From positions 1 through 64,000 of the forward strand of contig JAJDEB010000036.1 in NCBI GenBank assembly GCA_029260015.1: DNA of 64,000 nucleotides, written 5' to 3'. This document shows positions 8,714 through 18,482 of the stretch, one piece after another. Position 1 is the first letter of the stretch; each line of letters starts with the position of its first letter. The notes beneath the pieces were generated by a model. It was not told the DNA's origin, did no database searches, and saw only the letters and a list, made by a program, of their open reading frames with translations. The translations under genes and the position numbers were made by a program. The DNA is from Phycisphaerae bacterium. Lineage in GTDB: Bacteria; Planctomycetota; Phycisphaerae; UBA1845.

Positions 8714-9445
8714 GTGATCAACAAAACCATGCGAAACGTTTCGCCAGTCATGCAGAGAGAATTGGGCGCTTTTTTCTATAGCCCGATCGCATACGCCGTC
8801 TTGACGATATTCCTGCTGCTGCTGGGTATCTTCTTCACGGCAACCACTTTTATACCCGGAAACCGATCATCGCTTGAATATCTGGCCGACTTGATGCCGG
8901 TGGTTTTTGTCCTGTTTCTACCGGTGCTCACCATGCGATTGCTCAGTGACGAATATCGCACCGGGACCATTGAAACGTTGATGACCGCTCCCGTTGGTGA
9001 GTCCGATGTGGTAATCGGCAAGTTTCTCGGAGCGTTCGTCTTTTTCATAGTCATGCTGGCGACGACGCTGCTTTATGCGTTTATCGTCAGCGCGTATGGC
9101 CAACTCGATTGGGGCATGTTGGCCTCGACCTATCTGGGCATGCTGATGTTGGGGGCGCTATATCTTTCCGTCGGTTTGTTCTTCAGCGCGTGTTCGGGCA
9201 ATCAAATCATCGCGGCGATCAGCAGCATGGTGTTGCTCTTGGTCTTTACGTTCCTTTCAGACTATCTCGCAGGTAAATCCGGCGGTGCGTTGAAATTGAT
9301 CCTTCGCCACCTATCGATTCGCGAGCATTTTCACGGCTTCACCCGTGGGTTGATCGATGGCAACGACATTGTTTTCTTCGTCACATCGACGGGACTGTTT
9401 CTCTTCCTGACGGTCAAAGTGCTGGAGTCAAGACGATGGCGGTAG
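8714..9445 (+). CDS. ABC-2 type permease (GldF-like)
   Basis: A 243-residue integral membrane protein with about six hydrophobic helices. It starts with a short cytosolic N terminus (VMQRELGAFFYSPIAYAV), the usual opening of GldF/NosY-type ABC-2 permeases, and has the conserved EYRTGTIETLMTAPV segment. It sits 20 bp behind the ATPase gene, and its 3' end overlaps the following gene by 10 bp. It should form the membrane channel partner of the ATPase. Start at 8714 chosen as the first methionine; MRNVSPVMQREL a few codons later is also possible. Confidence 0.88.
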   Translation: MINKTMRNVSPVMQRELGAFFYSPIAYAVLTIFLLLLGIFFTATTFIPGNRSSLEYLADLMPVVFVLFLPVLTMRLLSDEYRTGTIETLMTAPVGESDVVIGKFLGAFVFFIVMLATTLLYAFIVSAYGQLDWGMLASTYLGMLMLGALYLSVGLFFSACSGNQIIAAISSMVLLLVFTFLSDYLAGKSGGALKLILRHLSIREHFHGFTRGLIDGNDIVFFVTSTGLFLFLTVKVLESRRWR

Positions 9446-11562
9446 AACCAAATCATCAATATCAAAAATCGAATTGGCTCGTCGGCTTAAACGTCGTGTT
9501 GATGGTCGTGCTCGCGGTTGCGTTGGTCGCCGGATCGCAATGGCTTGGACTCACGCGCATGGGTCGCGTCGATGTGACCTCATCCGGTATCAATAGCTTG
9601 ACTGAACCGACCCAGGCGCTACTCAATGGGATCGATCAGAAAATCAAGCTGACGAGCCTCTATTTCAAGACCGACATTGAAGACAAAGATCAGGATCGCT
9701 ATCGGTCGGCGGTCAATGATTTGCTTGAGTTGTACAGCGTGTCCAATCGCAGCCAGATCGAATTCGAATCGATCAACCCCCTGCAAGATCATGAAAAACG
9801 ATCGGCTGTCCTCAAACGCCTCGCCGATCGATCGCTCTACAAAGAGCAGGCGTCTGGCCATGTGGAAATCATCGACCGGTTTCAAAATGAGTTTCTTGAG
9901 CGTATCACCAAACTGCTGAGTGAAGATCTGTCGCAGATTGAATCCTTTGGAAAACTGGCGGGGACGGCCGATCGCCTGGCCAACGAGGTCAAAGGCTTGT
10001 TCGATGAATTCGGTCGCGACGTCAAAGCGGCTGACCAGCAGATCAAGGACGCGCTGGCCTCCGATGTTCCCAGCCACGGCGCGGCGACCAATCGGTTGCG
10101 CCAGTCGTACACGATGATCAGCAAGAACCTGGGAAACATCGTCGCTGTCGGCGCTCAGGTATCGCAGAAACCGGATGAATTCCCCCCTCCGGTCATGCAA
10201 TTCTTCGTCGATTCCGGTTCGCGATACAATCAGCTTATAGAAGATCTCAAAGCGCAGGAAGCGGCAATCAGTGAACTGCCGACGTTGGACATCGATCAGA
10301 TCGCGCGCGATTTGGTCAGCGCAACTTCAAATCCCATCTTGGTCGAAACTGAAGAAAAAGCGGAGGTCATCCCGTTTCGACAAGTCTGGCCCGCCGTTAA
10401 TGAACAGTCCGGCGGGGGTGGCTTTGAAGAGCGCCGCTTTCAAGGCGAGCAGACCGTTACCTCGGCGATTCTGCAGCTGACGCAAAACGTAAAGCCAGCC
10501 GTCGTGTTTGTACGCCACGGAGGCGCACCGATGATCGCATCAGGCAACGCAATGATGCAGCAACCGGCGGGCAGTTTCGCGCAGATGCGCACCCAACTTG
10601 AAGACGCCAACTTCAGCGTCCACGAGTGGGACTTGGCGACCAGCATGGAACCCCCGGCGATCGATCCGCCAGCCTCTCGCACAATTTTTGTAATCGACCG
10701 CCCCACGCCTCCTCGGGACAACCCGTTTCAACAGGGTCCGAAGGATCCGGTGTTCACACCCGACAAGCTTGACGCTTTGAAGAAAGTGATGGGTGATGCA
10801 CCTCGGGCACTTTTCCTTGGTGGGTACCTGCCCGGAGCGATGGGCGGTGCGGCACCCAATGAGTATGCGGACTATTTGAAGGATGAATGGGGCATCGAAG
10901 CCGAAGACGATCGGGCCCTGATCTTCATCGAACCGATGGAACCGGGTAAATATCGCTTCGTGCGTGACCCTCTCAAGATGTTCGACGCAAGTTTCGGCGA
11001 CCATCCGATCACAAACAGCCTCTCGGCGATGCGGGCGATGTTTCCGTTGATTGCCCCGATCAGCCTCACCGAAACGCCCGAAAACGTCACGCACCATAAG
11101 CTGGCGTGGATGGACCGATCTGACTCGATCTGGAGCGTTGCCGATATTCAATCGTACTTCGATCAGCAGGCCAACGAATACATGGTGCCCGCCGACGGAG
11201 ATTTTCCGGGTGAGTTTCTGTTTGGTGTGGCTGCTGAGAAAGGCGAATCCAAAATCGTTTTGATCAACGCCACGCAATTCGCCACCGACCGAATCGCCCA
11301 GGCGCGTCAGTTGGCCGCGACTCCGCAGGGGCTGACCGTTGTCCCCGTCAATCCGGGTAACACGGCGCTCTTTATCAATGCACTCCACTGGCTTAACGAC
11401 AACACCGAATGGATGAACCTTGGTTCGCCCATCGATTATTCAACGCTGAATATTAAGAAAGGCGCGACATCCACGCTGGCCGTTCAGGTCTTTGCCACTG
11501 CGGTTTGGCCACTGCTCGCTGCAGTGTGTGGTCTGGGCGTGTACCTCGCGCGGCGGAGATAA
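9436..11562 (+). CDS. GldG-like ABC-transporter auxiliary protein
   Basis: A 708-residue protein with an N-terminal membrane helix (WLVGLNVVLMVVLAVALVAG), a long extracytoplasmic region and a C-terminal helix (VFATAVWPLLAAVCGLGVYL) ending in ARRR. The periplasmic part resembles the uncharacterised GldG/ABC_transp_aux family: DVTSSGINSLTEPTQALL near the helix and a Rossmann-like region with RALFLGGYLPGAMGG. Compared with GldG it carries an inserted, probably helical stretch at about residues 110-270. It overlaps the permease gene by 10 bp and is followed after 6 bp by the DUF4340 gene, so the four genes form one operon. Function is inferred only from this arrangement. Confidence 0.85.
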   Translation: MAVEPNHQYQKSNWLVGLNVVLMVVLAVALVAGSQWLGLTRMGRVDVTSSGINSLTEPTQALLNGIDQKIKLTSLYFKTDIEDKDQDRYRSAVNDLLELYSVSNRSQIEFESINPLQDHEKRSAVLKRLADRSLYKEQASGHVEIIDRFQNEFLERITKLLSEDLSQIESFGKLAGTADRLANEVKGLFDEFGRDVKAADQQIKDALASDVPSHGAATNRLRQSYTMISKNLGNIVAVGAQVSQKPDEFPPPVMQFFVDSGSRYNQLIEDLKAQEAAISELPTLDIDQIARDLVSATSNPILVETEEKAEVIPFRQVWPAVNEQSGGGGFEERRFQGEQTVTSAILQLTQNVKPAVVFVRHGGAPMIASGNAMMQQPAGSFAQMRTQLEDANFSVHEWDLATSMEPPAIDPPASRTIFVIDRPTPPRDNPFQQGPKDPVFTPDKLDALKKVMGDAPRALFLGGYLPGAMGGAAPNEYADYLKDEWGIEAEDDRALIFIEPMEPGKYRFVRDPLKMFDASFGDHPITNSLSAMRAMFPLIAPISLTETPENVTHHKLAWMDRSDSIWSVADIQSYFDQQANEYMVPADGDFPGEFLFGVAAEKGESKIVLINATQFATDRIAQARQLAATPQGLTVVPVNPGNTALFINALHWLNDNTEWMNLGSPIDYSTLNIKKGATSTLAVQVFATAVWPLLAAVCGLGVYLARRR

Positions 11563-11568
11563 GCTTCA

Positions 11569-13944
11569 ATGAATTTCAAAACCACCGGGATTCTCTTCGT
11601 CCTCGTTGCCATCGTCGCAGTCGTGATCTTCGCGCTGCCCGAACAAAAAATCACCGCGCCCGAGAAACCCTCGGCGCTTGATGCTGCCAAGGTTGACCTC
11701 GAAAACCTTATCAAAGAAGGGTTCGGCCGAGCCGTCAAGATCGCGGTGTCGCAACCCGACGAACCCGTTTGGAAGTTTGAGCAATCGTTGCCCGAAGGCG
11801 ATAGCGATCCTGCCTGGACGATGACAACCCCGTACACTTGCGCCGTGCAGGAATGGCAGGTCGAATCGATCGCCACGCAAATCCGCAAACTACAGTACAC
11901 CAGCAAAATTGATCCAACTTCGGGCACCATCACGCGTGCAAGTTGCGGATTGGAACCACCACGCGCTACCGTCACGCTAACCGACGATTCCGACGAAATC
12001 GCGAAAATCCACATAGGACGCGATGAAGGAAGTCGCGAAGCCTACGTCTCACTGGGCGACGATCCTGCGATTTACCGCGTCAATGCTTCGCTCAAAACAC
12101 TGCTCAAAGACAGCGCCCTCGCCTACCGCGATCAGAAAATGTTCGACGTCGAAACCGGCGAAATCGTCCGCTTGGAAATCCGCGAGCCCAACTCCGACGG
12201 CGGGACCGACCTGTACGCCATGGTCAAGACCGGCATCGAGTGGCGATTTGAGATACCGACCCCTGCCAAAGGCCACACTGACCAAATCCGCAAGTTGTGC
12301 AGCACGTTCTCCGCTTTGCGGGCGCAGGAGTGGATCGCCGGCAATGTCACCAACATGTCTCAGTATGGCCTCGATACCGGAGCACGCACGATCACTGCCA
12401 TCAGCAACACAATCGCCAAACCGGAAAGCGACGCCAATTCAAACGGAGCATCTGCCGAACCCCAAACTGTCGTGCAAAAGTTTGTGCTTCACCTTTCAAA
12501 TGTCAGCCCCATCGGCGAAGACACAAAGGTCTATGCCCGTCGAGGCGACGAAGACATCGTCGGCACCGTCGCGAAAAACCTCGCCGACACGTTCGCTCCC
12601 AATCTAAAGGACTGGCGCGACAATCGCTTGATCGATTACGACCCGACGCCAGCCCGCTCCATCACGCTCACTATCGGCGGCAAAGAAACACGTTTTGAAC
12701 GCAGCGGCAACGATTGGCGTTTTGCAGAATCGCAATCACTGGCTGACAGGGTCGAAATATTCAACCTGTTCACCGCGATCAAAGAACTCAAAGCCGTCAA
12801 TTTCATCGCCGGGTCATCAGCAGACGAAACCGAATTCGGTCTTGATGATCCCAAGGGAATCGTCGCTCTGGCATTTGACGACAAAAATGACAACGTGACC
12901 TTTACGATCGGAGCGCTTACAGATTCCGCATCGAGACGGCTGACGTACGTTCGGGCCAACGACACCATCGCCAAAGTCAACACCACTGACCTGGCCATGC
13001 TTGTTCGCAGCGAAACGATGTACCGCGATTCAACGGTCGTCGCTCAACCCAAGGAACGCATTCAGTCAATGACAATCAATCGCGCTGCCGGCGCGCTGGG
13101 CGAATCAGAGCCGGCCAAGTCGGTGACGCTGACGCAGACCGAAGACGAATGGACGATGACTGCCCCGGTCGAGAGTAAAGTTGACGACGTGCAGTTGCAG
13201 CGGCTGCTCAGCACGCTTGCCAATCTTCGGGCCAAAGGCATTGTCGATGTTGCCGAAGGTGGCGATCTATCCAAATATGGCCTTGATAATCCGGCTGCGC
13301 GTCTTGCATACACGATCATCCCGCCCAAGGCCTATCGCGTATTACCCGACGACGTCAACAGCAACGGCTCCAATCGCGTCGAGCCGATTCAACCGCCCGC
13401 AGAAACCTATGAATTGCTGATCGGCCAGGTTAATGACAAGGCCTACATCCAGCGCGTAGGCACGCCGGAGCATGTGTACATCATCGCAAACTCGCTGCTT
13501 CCCGATTTCCTCGCCGAGTACCGTAAGAAACAAATCTTCGCGTTTGAAGCCAACGATGTGACAAACGTTTCGTATACCAATGGCGATTCGACGTTGGGCC
13601 TTGCCAGAGAGGATGGCAATTGGATTTACGCGCAGGAACCCGATGTTTCGCTAGATCAGGCGAAAGTTGCGAATTATGTGCTGCGGGTGAAGAATGCGTC
13701 GATCACACGGGTCGTCGAATACGGTGCCCCCGACGTTACGAGCTACGGATTGGACGAGCCGCGTCATCGAATAAAAGTAACGCTCGCGGGTGGTGCGTTG
13801 CCCGCTCTGCTTATTTCCGACAAGACCGACGGCCAGGGCAATCACTTCGCTGCGTCGGAAGGCAGCAGTGACGTGTTTACGGTTCCGGCCGAGACGATCA
13901 CACAGGTGGCGATCAACGTTGATGAATTCGTGCAGGGCGGTTAG
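11569..13944 (+). CDS. DUF4340 domain-containing membrane-anchored protein
   Basis: A 791-residue protein with one N-terminal membrane anchor (TGILFVLVAIVAVVIFAL) and a large extracytoplasmic part. It contains several repeats of the DUF4340 type, seen as recurring lines like YGLDTGARTI, FGLDDPKGIVAL, YGLDNPAARLAY and YGLDEPRHRIKV, each preceded by a segment with an ExxxL-RAK/V-I/VxG pattern. DUF4340 proteins regularly follow GldG-like genes, and their role is unknown. It closes the exporter operon (6 bp after the previous gene), and metG follows 33 bp later and may be co-transcribed. Confidence 0.85.
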   Translation: MNFKTTGILFVLVAIVAVVIFALPEQKITAPEKPSALDAAKVDLENLIKEGFGRAVKIAVSQPDEPVWKFEQSLPEGDSDPAWTMTTPYTCAVQEWQVESIATQIRKLQYTSKIDPTSGTITRASCGLEPPRATVTLTDDSDEIAKIHIGRDEGSREAYVSLGDDPAIYRVNASLKTLLKDSALAYRDQKMFDVETGEIVRLEIREPNSDGGTDLYAMVKTGIEWRFEIPTPAKGHTDQIRKLCSTFSALRAQEWIAGNVTNMSQYGLDTGARTITAISNTIAKPESDANSNGASAEPQTVVQKFVLHLSNVSPIGEDTKVYARRGDEDIVGTVAKNLADTFAPNLKDWRDNRLIDYDPTPARSITLTIGGKETRFERSGNDWRFAESQSLADRVEIFNLFTAIKELKAVNFIAGSSADETEFGLDDPKGIVALAFDDKNDNVTFTIGALTDSASRRLTYVRANDTIAKVNTTDLAMLVRSETMYRDSTVVAQPKERIQSMTINRAAGALGESEPAKSVTLTQTEDEWTMTAPVESKVDDVQLQRLLSTLANLRAKGIVDVAEGGDLSKYGLDNPAARLAYTIIPPKAYRVLPDDVNSNGSNRVEPIQPPAETYELLIGQVNDKAYIQRVGTPEHVYIIANSLLPDFLAEYRKKQIFAFEANDVTNVSYTNGDSTLGLAREDGNWIYAQEPDVSLDQAKVANYVLRVKNASITRVVEYGAPDVTSYGLDEPRHRIKVTLAGGALPALLISDKTDGQGNHFAASEGSSDVFTVPAETITQVAINVDEFVQGG

Positions 13945-13977
13945 GCTTGCCTGCCGAAAACATCAACGAGGCCCGCA

Positions 13978-15714
13978 ATGAGCAACAGACAATTTCTGGT
14001 CACTTCCGGACTGCCCTACTCGAACAATCGCCTGCACGTTGGGCATATCGCCGGTGCGTATCTGCCGGCTGACATCTATGTGCGGTATCTGCGTGCCCGT
14101 GGCGACAACGTGCGCTTCATTTGCGGCAGCGATGATAACGGCGTCGCCGCGCTGAAGAGCGCTCGCGAAGAAGGGATCAGCGTCGAGGAACTGACCGCGA
14201 AGTACAACGCGTCGCAGCAGGAATCGTTCAAAGGGCTCGGCATCGAGTTCGACATTTACGGCGGCACACATCAGCCGGAATTCGTCAAAACCCACGAACG
14301 CCTCAGTCAGGCGTTTTTTCAGACGATCCACGACAAGGGGTACTTCACAAAACGGGCAACCGATCAGCTTTACGATACAGAAGCCCACCAGTTTCTGCCT
14401 GACCGGTTTGTCAAAGGCACATGTCCATCGTGCAAATCTGACAAAGCCAATGGCGACCAATGCGAAAACTGCGGTCGAGAATTGGATCAAGTCAATCTGA
14501 TCGATCCCATTAGCACATTGACCGGCACAACGCCGATCCTACGAGAGACCACGCACTGGTTCTTCAGGCTCGATCAACTCCAGGAACAGATTGCGAATTG
14601 GCTACGCGGCAAGAAAGAAGACAAGGACGGCGTGAAATGGCGCAACGTCGTTATTAACCAATCGCTCGGACGCATCGAAGCCGAAGGCCTCAAGGAACGG
14701 GCAATGACTCGCGATATGGGTTGGGGCGTTCCCGTACCGCTGAAAGATCCCGACGCCGCGGGCAAAGTGCTGTACGTCTGGTTCGATGCACCCATTGGCT
14801 ACATCTCATTTACTGCAGAATTATGCCAACGACTTGGCGAAGGTGAGAACGGCTACAAACACTGGTGGTGCAATCCCGATTGCAAGATCGTCAATTTCAT
14901 TGGCGAAGACAACATCGTGTTCCACGCAATAACGTTCCCCGCGATGATGTTGGCCAGTCGTGATAGCGCAAATGTACAAGGTGAGTCGGGCGAGTTTCAA
15001 CTACCGCACAACGTTGTCGCCAACGCATATGTCAATTTCAAGATGCCGGGCAAAGAAGAGGAGAAGATGAGTAAGTCGCGCGGGACGGCTGTCTGGATCG
15101 AAGACTACCTCAAAGACTACGATCCCGATCCGCTTCGCTACTACTTGACAGCTATCGCTCCGGAGCAGCAGCGCTCGGCATTTGAGTTTGACGACTTCAT
15201 TACCCGCAACAACGGCGAACTACTAGCCGCCCTGGGTAATTTTGTGAATCGTACCATGACGTTCGCTCATAAGTACTTCGACGGCAAGGTACCACCCGTT
15301 GGCAACCGCGAGCAAATCGACCTCGATCAAATACAAGCCTGCAAGGACATCGCCAAACGAACGGCTAACGCACTCGAAGACTACCGCTTCAAATCCGCCC
15401 AGGAAGAAATGATGAGCCTCGCCCGAGCCGGCAACGTCTACTTCGACATCACCAAACCCTTCCAAACCCGCAAGACCGACATGGAAGCCTGCGGCCGAGC
15501 AGTCAACGTATGCCTGCAAACCGTAAGAACCCTAACCACAATCATGGCCCCCTTCCTACCCCACATCGCCAGCAAGTGCAGAGACATGCTAAGCCTCGAC
15601 GAATCGTCCAAGGCTTGGGACACCGCCTGCAATGCCCTACCTGTCGAACATGACCTCGGTGAAGCTGAATACCTGGTCAGGAAGATCGACGTTTTGGAGA
15701 CGGATGCTAAGTAG
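13978..15714 (+). CDS. metG: Methionyl-tRNA synthetase
   Basis: Charges initiator and elongator tRNA-Met. The 578-residue class I synthetase has HVGH (residues 20-23, the HIGH motif), a zinc site with Cys 149, 152, 162 and 165, the WFDAPIGYISF segment and the KMSKS loop at about residue 364. It lacks the C-terminal tRNA-binding dimerisation domain present in E. coli MetG, which is common among shorter bacterial forms. A short GTAGGGT string spans its TAG stop and resembles the start of the palindromic repeat family seen elsewhere in the window, but this may be chance. It follows the exporter operon closely on the same strand. Confidence 0.97.
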   Translation: MSNRQFLVTSGLPYSNNRLHVGHIAGAYLPADIYVRYLRARGDNVRFICGSDDNGVAALKSAREEGISVEELTAKYNASQQESFKGLGIEFDIYGGTHQPEFVKTHERLSQAFFQTIHDKGYFTKRATDQLYDTEAHQFLPDRFVKGTCPSCKSDKANGDQCENCGRELDQVNLIDPISTLTGTTPILRETTHWFFRLDQLQEQIANWLRGKKEDKDGVKWRNVVINQSLGRIEAEGLKERAMTRDMGWGVPVPLKDPDAAGKVLYVWFDAPIGYISFTAELCQRLGEGENGYKHWWCNPDCKIVNFIGEDNIVFHAITFPAMMLASRDSANVQGESGEFQLPHNVVANAYVNFKMPGKEEEKMSKSRGTAVWIEDYLKDYDPDPLRYYLTAIAPEQQRSAFEFDDFITRNNGELLAALGNFVNRTMTFAHKYFDGKVPPVGNREQIDLDQIQACKDIAKRTANALEDYRFKSAQEEMMSLARAGNVYFDITKPFQTRKTDMEACGRAVNVCLQTVRTLTTIMAPFLPHIASKCRDMLSLDESSKAWDTACNALPVEHDLGEAEYLVRKIDVLETDAK

Positions 15715-15745
15715 GGTCGTTCCGGCATTTCGATATGACACAATT

Positions 15746-15770
15746 CGATGACACTTCATTGTCATCGTTT
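15746..15770 (+). terminator. Weak terminator-like hairpin after metG
   Basis: CGATGACA (15746-15753) and TGTCATCG (15760-15767) form a perfect 8-bp stem with a 6-nt loop, followed by TTT. It lies 31 bp past the metG stop and before the next gene. The T-run is short, so termination may be partial. Confidence 0.4.
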
Positions 15771-15805
15771 GGGCATCGGTATCACTCACTAGGACTTCAG
15801 CCGAG

Positions 15806-17533
15806 ATGGCAAAAATTGAACCTAAGTTGATCTTGTGTTTTCGCGAAGGGTACGACTTAAGTCGTCTCCGTCGTGACATCGTCTCAGGCATCACGGTCGG
15901 TATCATCGCACTACCGTTGGCGATGGCTTTTGGCATCGCCTCCATTCCAGACACTGTTGCAAGGGAGTTACAGGCGATCAATCCCGCGCTCACAGCACCT
16001 GCGCTGGGAATCTTCACCGCGATCGTTGCCGGCTTTCTCATTTCACTGTTAGGCGGCAGCCGCTTCCAGATCGGCGGCCCAACCGGCGCTTTCATCGTGA
16101 TCGTGTACCAAATCGCGACAAGGCACGGCTATTCAGGGCTTGCCACAGCAACAGCGATGGCCGGTGTCATTCTTGTGCTGATGGGGCTGGCGGGCTTTGG
16201 TCGATTTATCAAATACATCCCTTATCCCGTAACGACCGGGTTCACAACCGGAATCGCAGTGGTCATCGCAGCCACTCAACTCAAGGACCTGTTTGGCCTG
16301 TGTCCGATGGACGCGAGCGGCGCCTCGATTCCACTTCCTCCAGAGTTTATCCACAAATTGCAGGTGCTCTTTGGCGCTTGGAGGTCGTGGGATTTCCCAA
16401 CCGTCTTGGTTGGATTCGGTTCACTTCTAATGTTGATCTTAATTCGCCGTTTCATGCCGCGTCTGCCCGGCCCGATCATGGTTGTTGGATTGGCTGGAAT
16501 CGCAGTCTCAATTTTCGGAATTAGCACCGACACCATCGGAGACCGATTCGGAGAAATTCCGCGTTCGCTTCCCGCTCCGCACCTTCCGGCGTTTAGTCCT
16601 GCTTTGGTGAAAGAACTCATTCCTGAAGCAACGACGATCGCAATTCTATGTGCTCTTGAATCACTCTTGAGCGCAGTGGTTGCAGACGGCATGACCGGGC
16701 GCCGTCATCGATCCGATACCGAACTCGTGGCACAGGGTATCGCCAACGTTGCAACGTCGTGCTTCTGGGGCATTCCGGCCACCGGGGCCCTTGCCCGCAC
16801 TGTCGCAAACATCCGCGCCGGCGCGGTTTCTCCGGTTTCGGGATTGGTTCACGCCGTCACGCTCCTGCTCTTTCTACTCGTTGCGGCTCCGCTCGCCAAG
16901 GCCATCCCGCTCGCAACTCTCGCCGCCGTCCTGCTCATGGTGGCGTGGAACATGAGTGAGATTGATCACTTTCGCTGGATCCTCCGGTCGCCGCGCAGCG
17001 ACATCATCGTGCTGCTGACGACGTTTGGATTGACCGTCCTCACAGATCTCACGATCGCGGTTATGGTCGGGATGGTGTTGGCGTCATTCTTATTTATGAA
17101 ACGGATGGCCGACCTTTCCGGCGTGGGTACATTGGGTGTCACCGAAAACGGTGAGGACCCGCCACCGGATATTCCCACGCTCCCACCGGGCATCGAAGCG
17201 TATGAAGTATTTGGCTCGCTGTTCTTCGGTAGCGCCGATCGTGTCCGCGACACGCTGGCGGACTTTGAGCGACCTCCAATCGTTTTCATTTTGAGGATGC
17301 GAAGTGTGCTGTGCATCGATTCGACAGGGTTGCACGCGTTGATGGAACTGTACGAAAAGTGTAACCGTAGCGGTACACAACTGATCCTCTCCGGCGTTCA
17401 CGCGCAACCGCTCTTGGCGATGATCAATTCGGGACTCGATAAGTTGATTGGCATCGAAAACCTGTGCGGCTCCATCGATCACGCGATCAAACGTGCAGGT
17501 TCGCTGACGAATGCGCGACAGGATCCGTCGTGA
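15806..17533 (+). CDS. SulP-family anion transporter with STAS domain
   Basis: A 575-residue inner-membrane transporter. It begins with the typical GYDLSRLRRDIVSGITVGIIALPLAMAFGIA and continues with FQIGGPTGAFIV, a SulP hallmark, and several more hydrophobic helices up to about residue 440. A C-terminal STAS domain (about 460-560) contains CIDSTGLHALMEL, the conserved loop of anti-sigma-antagonist-like domains. SulP proteins carry sulfate, bicarbonate or other anions, and the sequence does not decide which. A sulfate role is attractive because cysD-cysNC lies 43 kb away, but that is only inference. The gene appears monocistronic. Confidence 0.92.
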   Translation: MAKIEPKLILCFREGYDLSRLRRDIVSGITVGIIALPLAMAFGIASIPDTVARELQAINPALTAPALGIFTAIVAGFLISLLGGSRFQIGGPTGAFIVIVYQIATRHGYSGLATATAMAGVILVLMGLAGFGRFIKYIPYPVTTGFTTGIAVVIAATQLKDLFGLCPMDASGASIPLPPEFIHKLQVLFGAWRSWDFPTVLVGFGSLLMLILIRRFMPRLPGPIMVVGLAGIAVSIFGISTDTIGDRFGEIPRSLPAPHLPAFSPALVKELIPEATTIAILCALESLLSAVVADGMTGRRHRSDTELVAQGIANVATSCFWGIPATGALARTVANIRAGAVSPVSGLVHAVTLLLFLLVAAPLAKAIPLATLAAVLLMVAWNMSEIDHFRWILRSPRSDIIVLLTTFGLTVLTDLTIAVMVGMVLASFLFMKRMADLSGVGTLGVTENGEDPPPDIPTLPPGIEAYEVFGSLFFGSADRVRDTLADFERPPIVFILRMRSVLCIDSTGLHALMELYEKCNRSGTQLILSGVHAQPLLAMINSGLDKLIGIENLCGSIDHAIKRAGSLTNARQDPS

Positions 17534-17643
17534 TCCGAACGATTGTACAGGCCGAATAGGCACGGTAACGCCCGCTACTTGGACATGAAACTGGATGTGC
17601 GTGCAATGGAAAAGGCGTGATTTGTACGACTTCCGATGCCGCT

Positions 17644-18120
17644 CTATAAATCGGCAAGCCGGGACAATTCATCTTGGAAAAAAATCGGTTCGTTGCTGCT
17701 TGAGCAAAGGGCGGCCATCCGTTCGATCTTCAACTTAATTCGTCCGGCGATTCGTTTGCAGAATTCTAGTTGTTCTGCTTCGTCGCCTGGGTATTGCGAC
17801 GGGTCGGGTAGAGGCCAATGGACTTTGACCCCGCCACCTGGGAATACCGGGCATGCCTGGGCGGCTGAGTCGCAGACGGTGATGGCGATGGCGATATCCT
17901 GCTCGAGGAATTCGTCCCAGCTTTTGGATTCTAGGTCGTCGGTTGGGATGCCCATCGATTCGAGCGTCATTAGCGACAGCGGATGAACGAAGCCGGCTGG
18001 GTCGCTGCCGCAGCTTAGGAATTCGAACTGATTGCCTGCGACACTTCGGCCAATCGCCTCGGCCATCTGCGAACGGCAGCAGTTTCCGGTACAGATAAAA
18101 AGCACTTTGGGCATTGTCAT
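17644..18120 (-). CDS. arsC: Arsenate reductase, thioredoxin-coupled ArsC type
   Basis: A 158-residue protein of the low-molecular-weight phosphatase fold. The CX5R loop CTGNCCRSQMAE starts at Cys10, and two further Cys lie at about 82 and 89 in ITVCDSAAQACPVFPG. The same triad (10/82/89) is used by thioredoxin-coupled arsenate reductases to pass electrons. It therefore probably reduces arsenate to arsenite in the cytosol rather than acting as a tyrosine phosphatase. The tail is about 20 residues longer than the Staphylococcus enzyme. No ars repressor or efflux gene is adjacent. A GGGGA sequence lies eight bases before the chosen ATG. Confidence 0.87.
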   Translation of the reverse strand: MTMPKVLFICTGNCCRSQMAEAIGRSVAGNQFEFLSCGSDPAGFVHPLSLMTLESMGIPTDDLESKSWDEFLEQDIAIAITVCDSAAQACPVFPGGGVKVHWPLPDPSQYPGDEAEQLEFCKRIAGRIKLKIERMAALCSSSNEPIFFQDELSRLADL

Positions 18121-18482
18121 ATTTACATCCCCGACCGTCTATTTCTGATTGAGAAATCTATTCTTGATCCTTCGCAACGACTGCTCTTGCACCTCGACAC
18201 ATGTGGTCAAACGCAGCATAGTCAAGTAGACATTGGCCGACGAGTCGTCGATGGCATCCGGAATCGCTGGCTGCGGTAGTCTATCACCGATGTGTTTGCT
18301 CCGCATCAAAGCCACGTTGATGCCAACCGATGCCCCAAATCTGTGAAGGGTTGATTTCCCGCCGAGTGTTGAATAGCTTGCCCTATCGCGCCTGATCGAT
18401 GTCATCGTTTCGGGTGCGGTTGAAATGGCGACCGATCTGATAGCGCAACGCAGGCAGGTTAGACACTAGCAGGAGAACCACG
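18121..18482. other. Intergenic region; doubtful 88-codon frame
   Basis: The 362 bp between divergent arsC and ispF contain one minus-strand open frame (18139-18405, 88 codons). It has no ribosome site, and its composition is not clearly protein-like. No repeat or convincing promoter was seen. AGGAG near 18471 belongs to ispF. Confidence 0.5.

Noticed and set aside
10540..11388. 282-codon minus-strand frame inside the GldG-like gene
   Set aside because: Antisense to an operon gene with good spacing and membrane helices; no ribosome site or family pattern.
18139..18405. 88-codon minus-strand frame upstream of arsC
   Set aside because: No ribosome site, no family pattern and mixed composition; kept only as a remark on the intergenic region.
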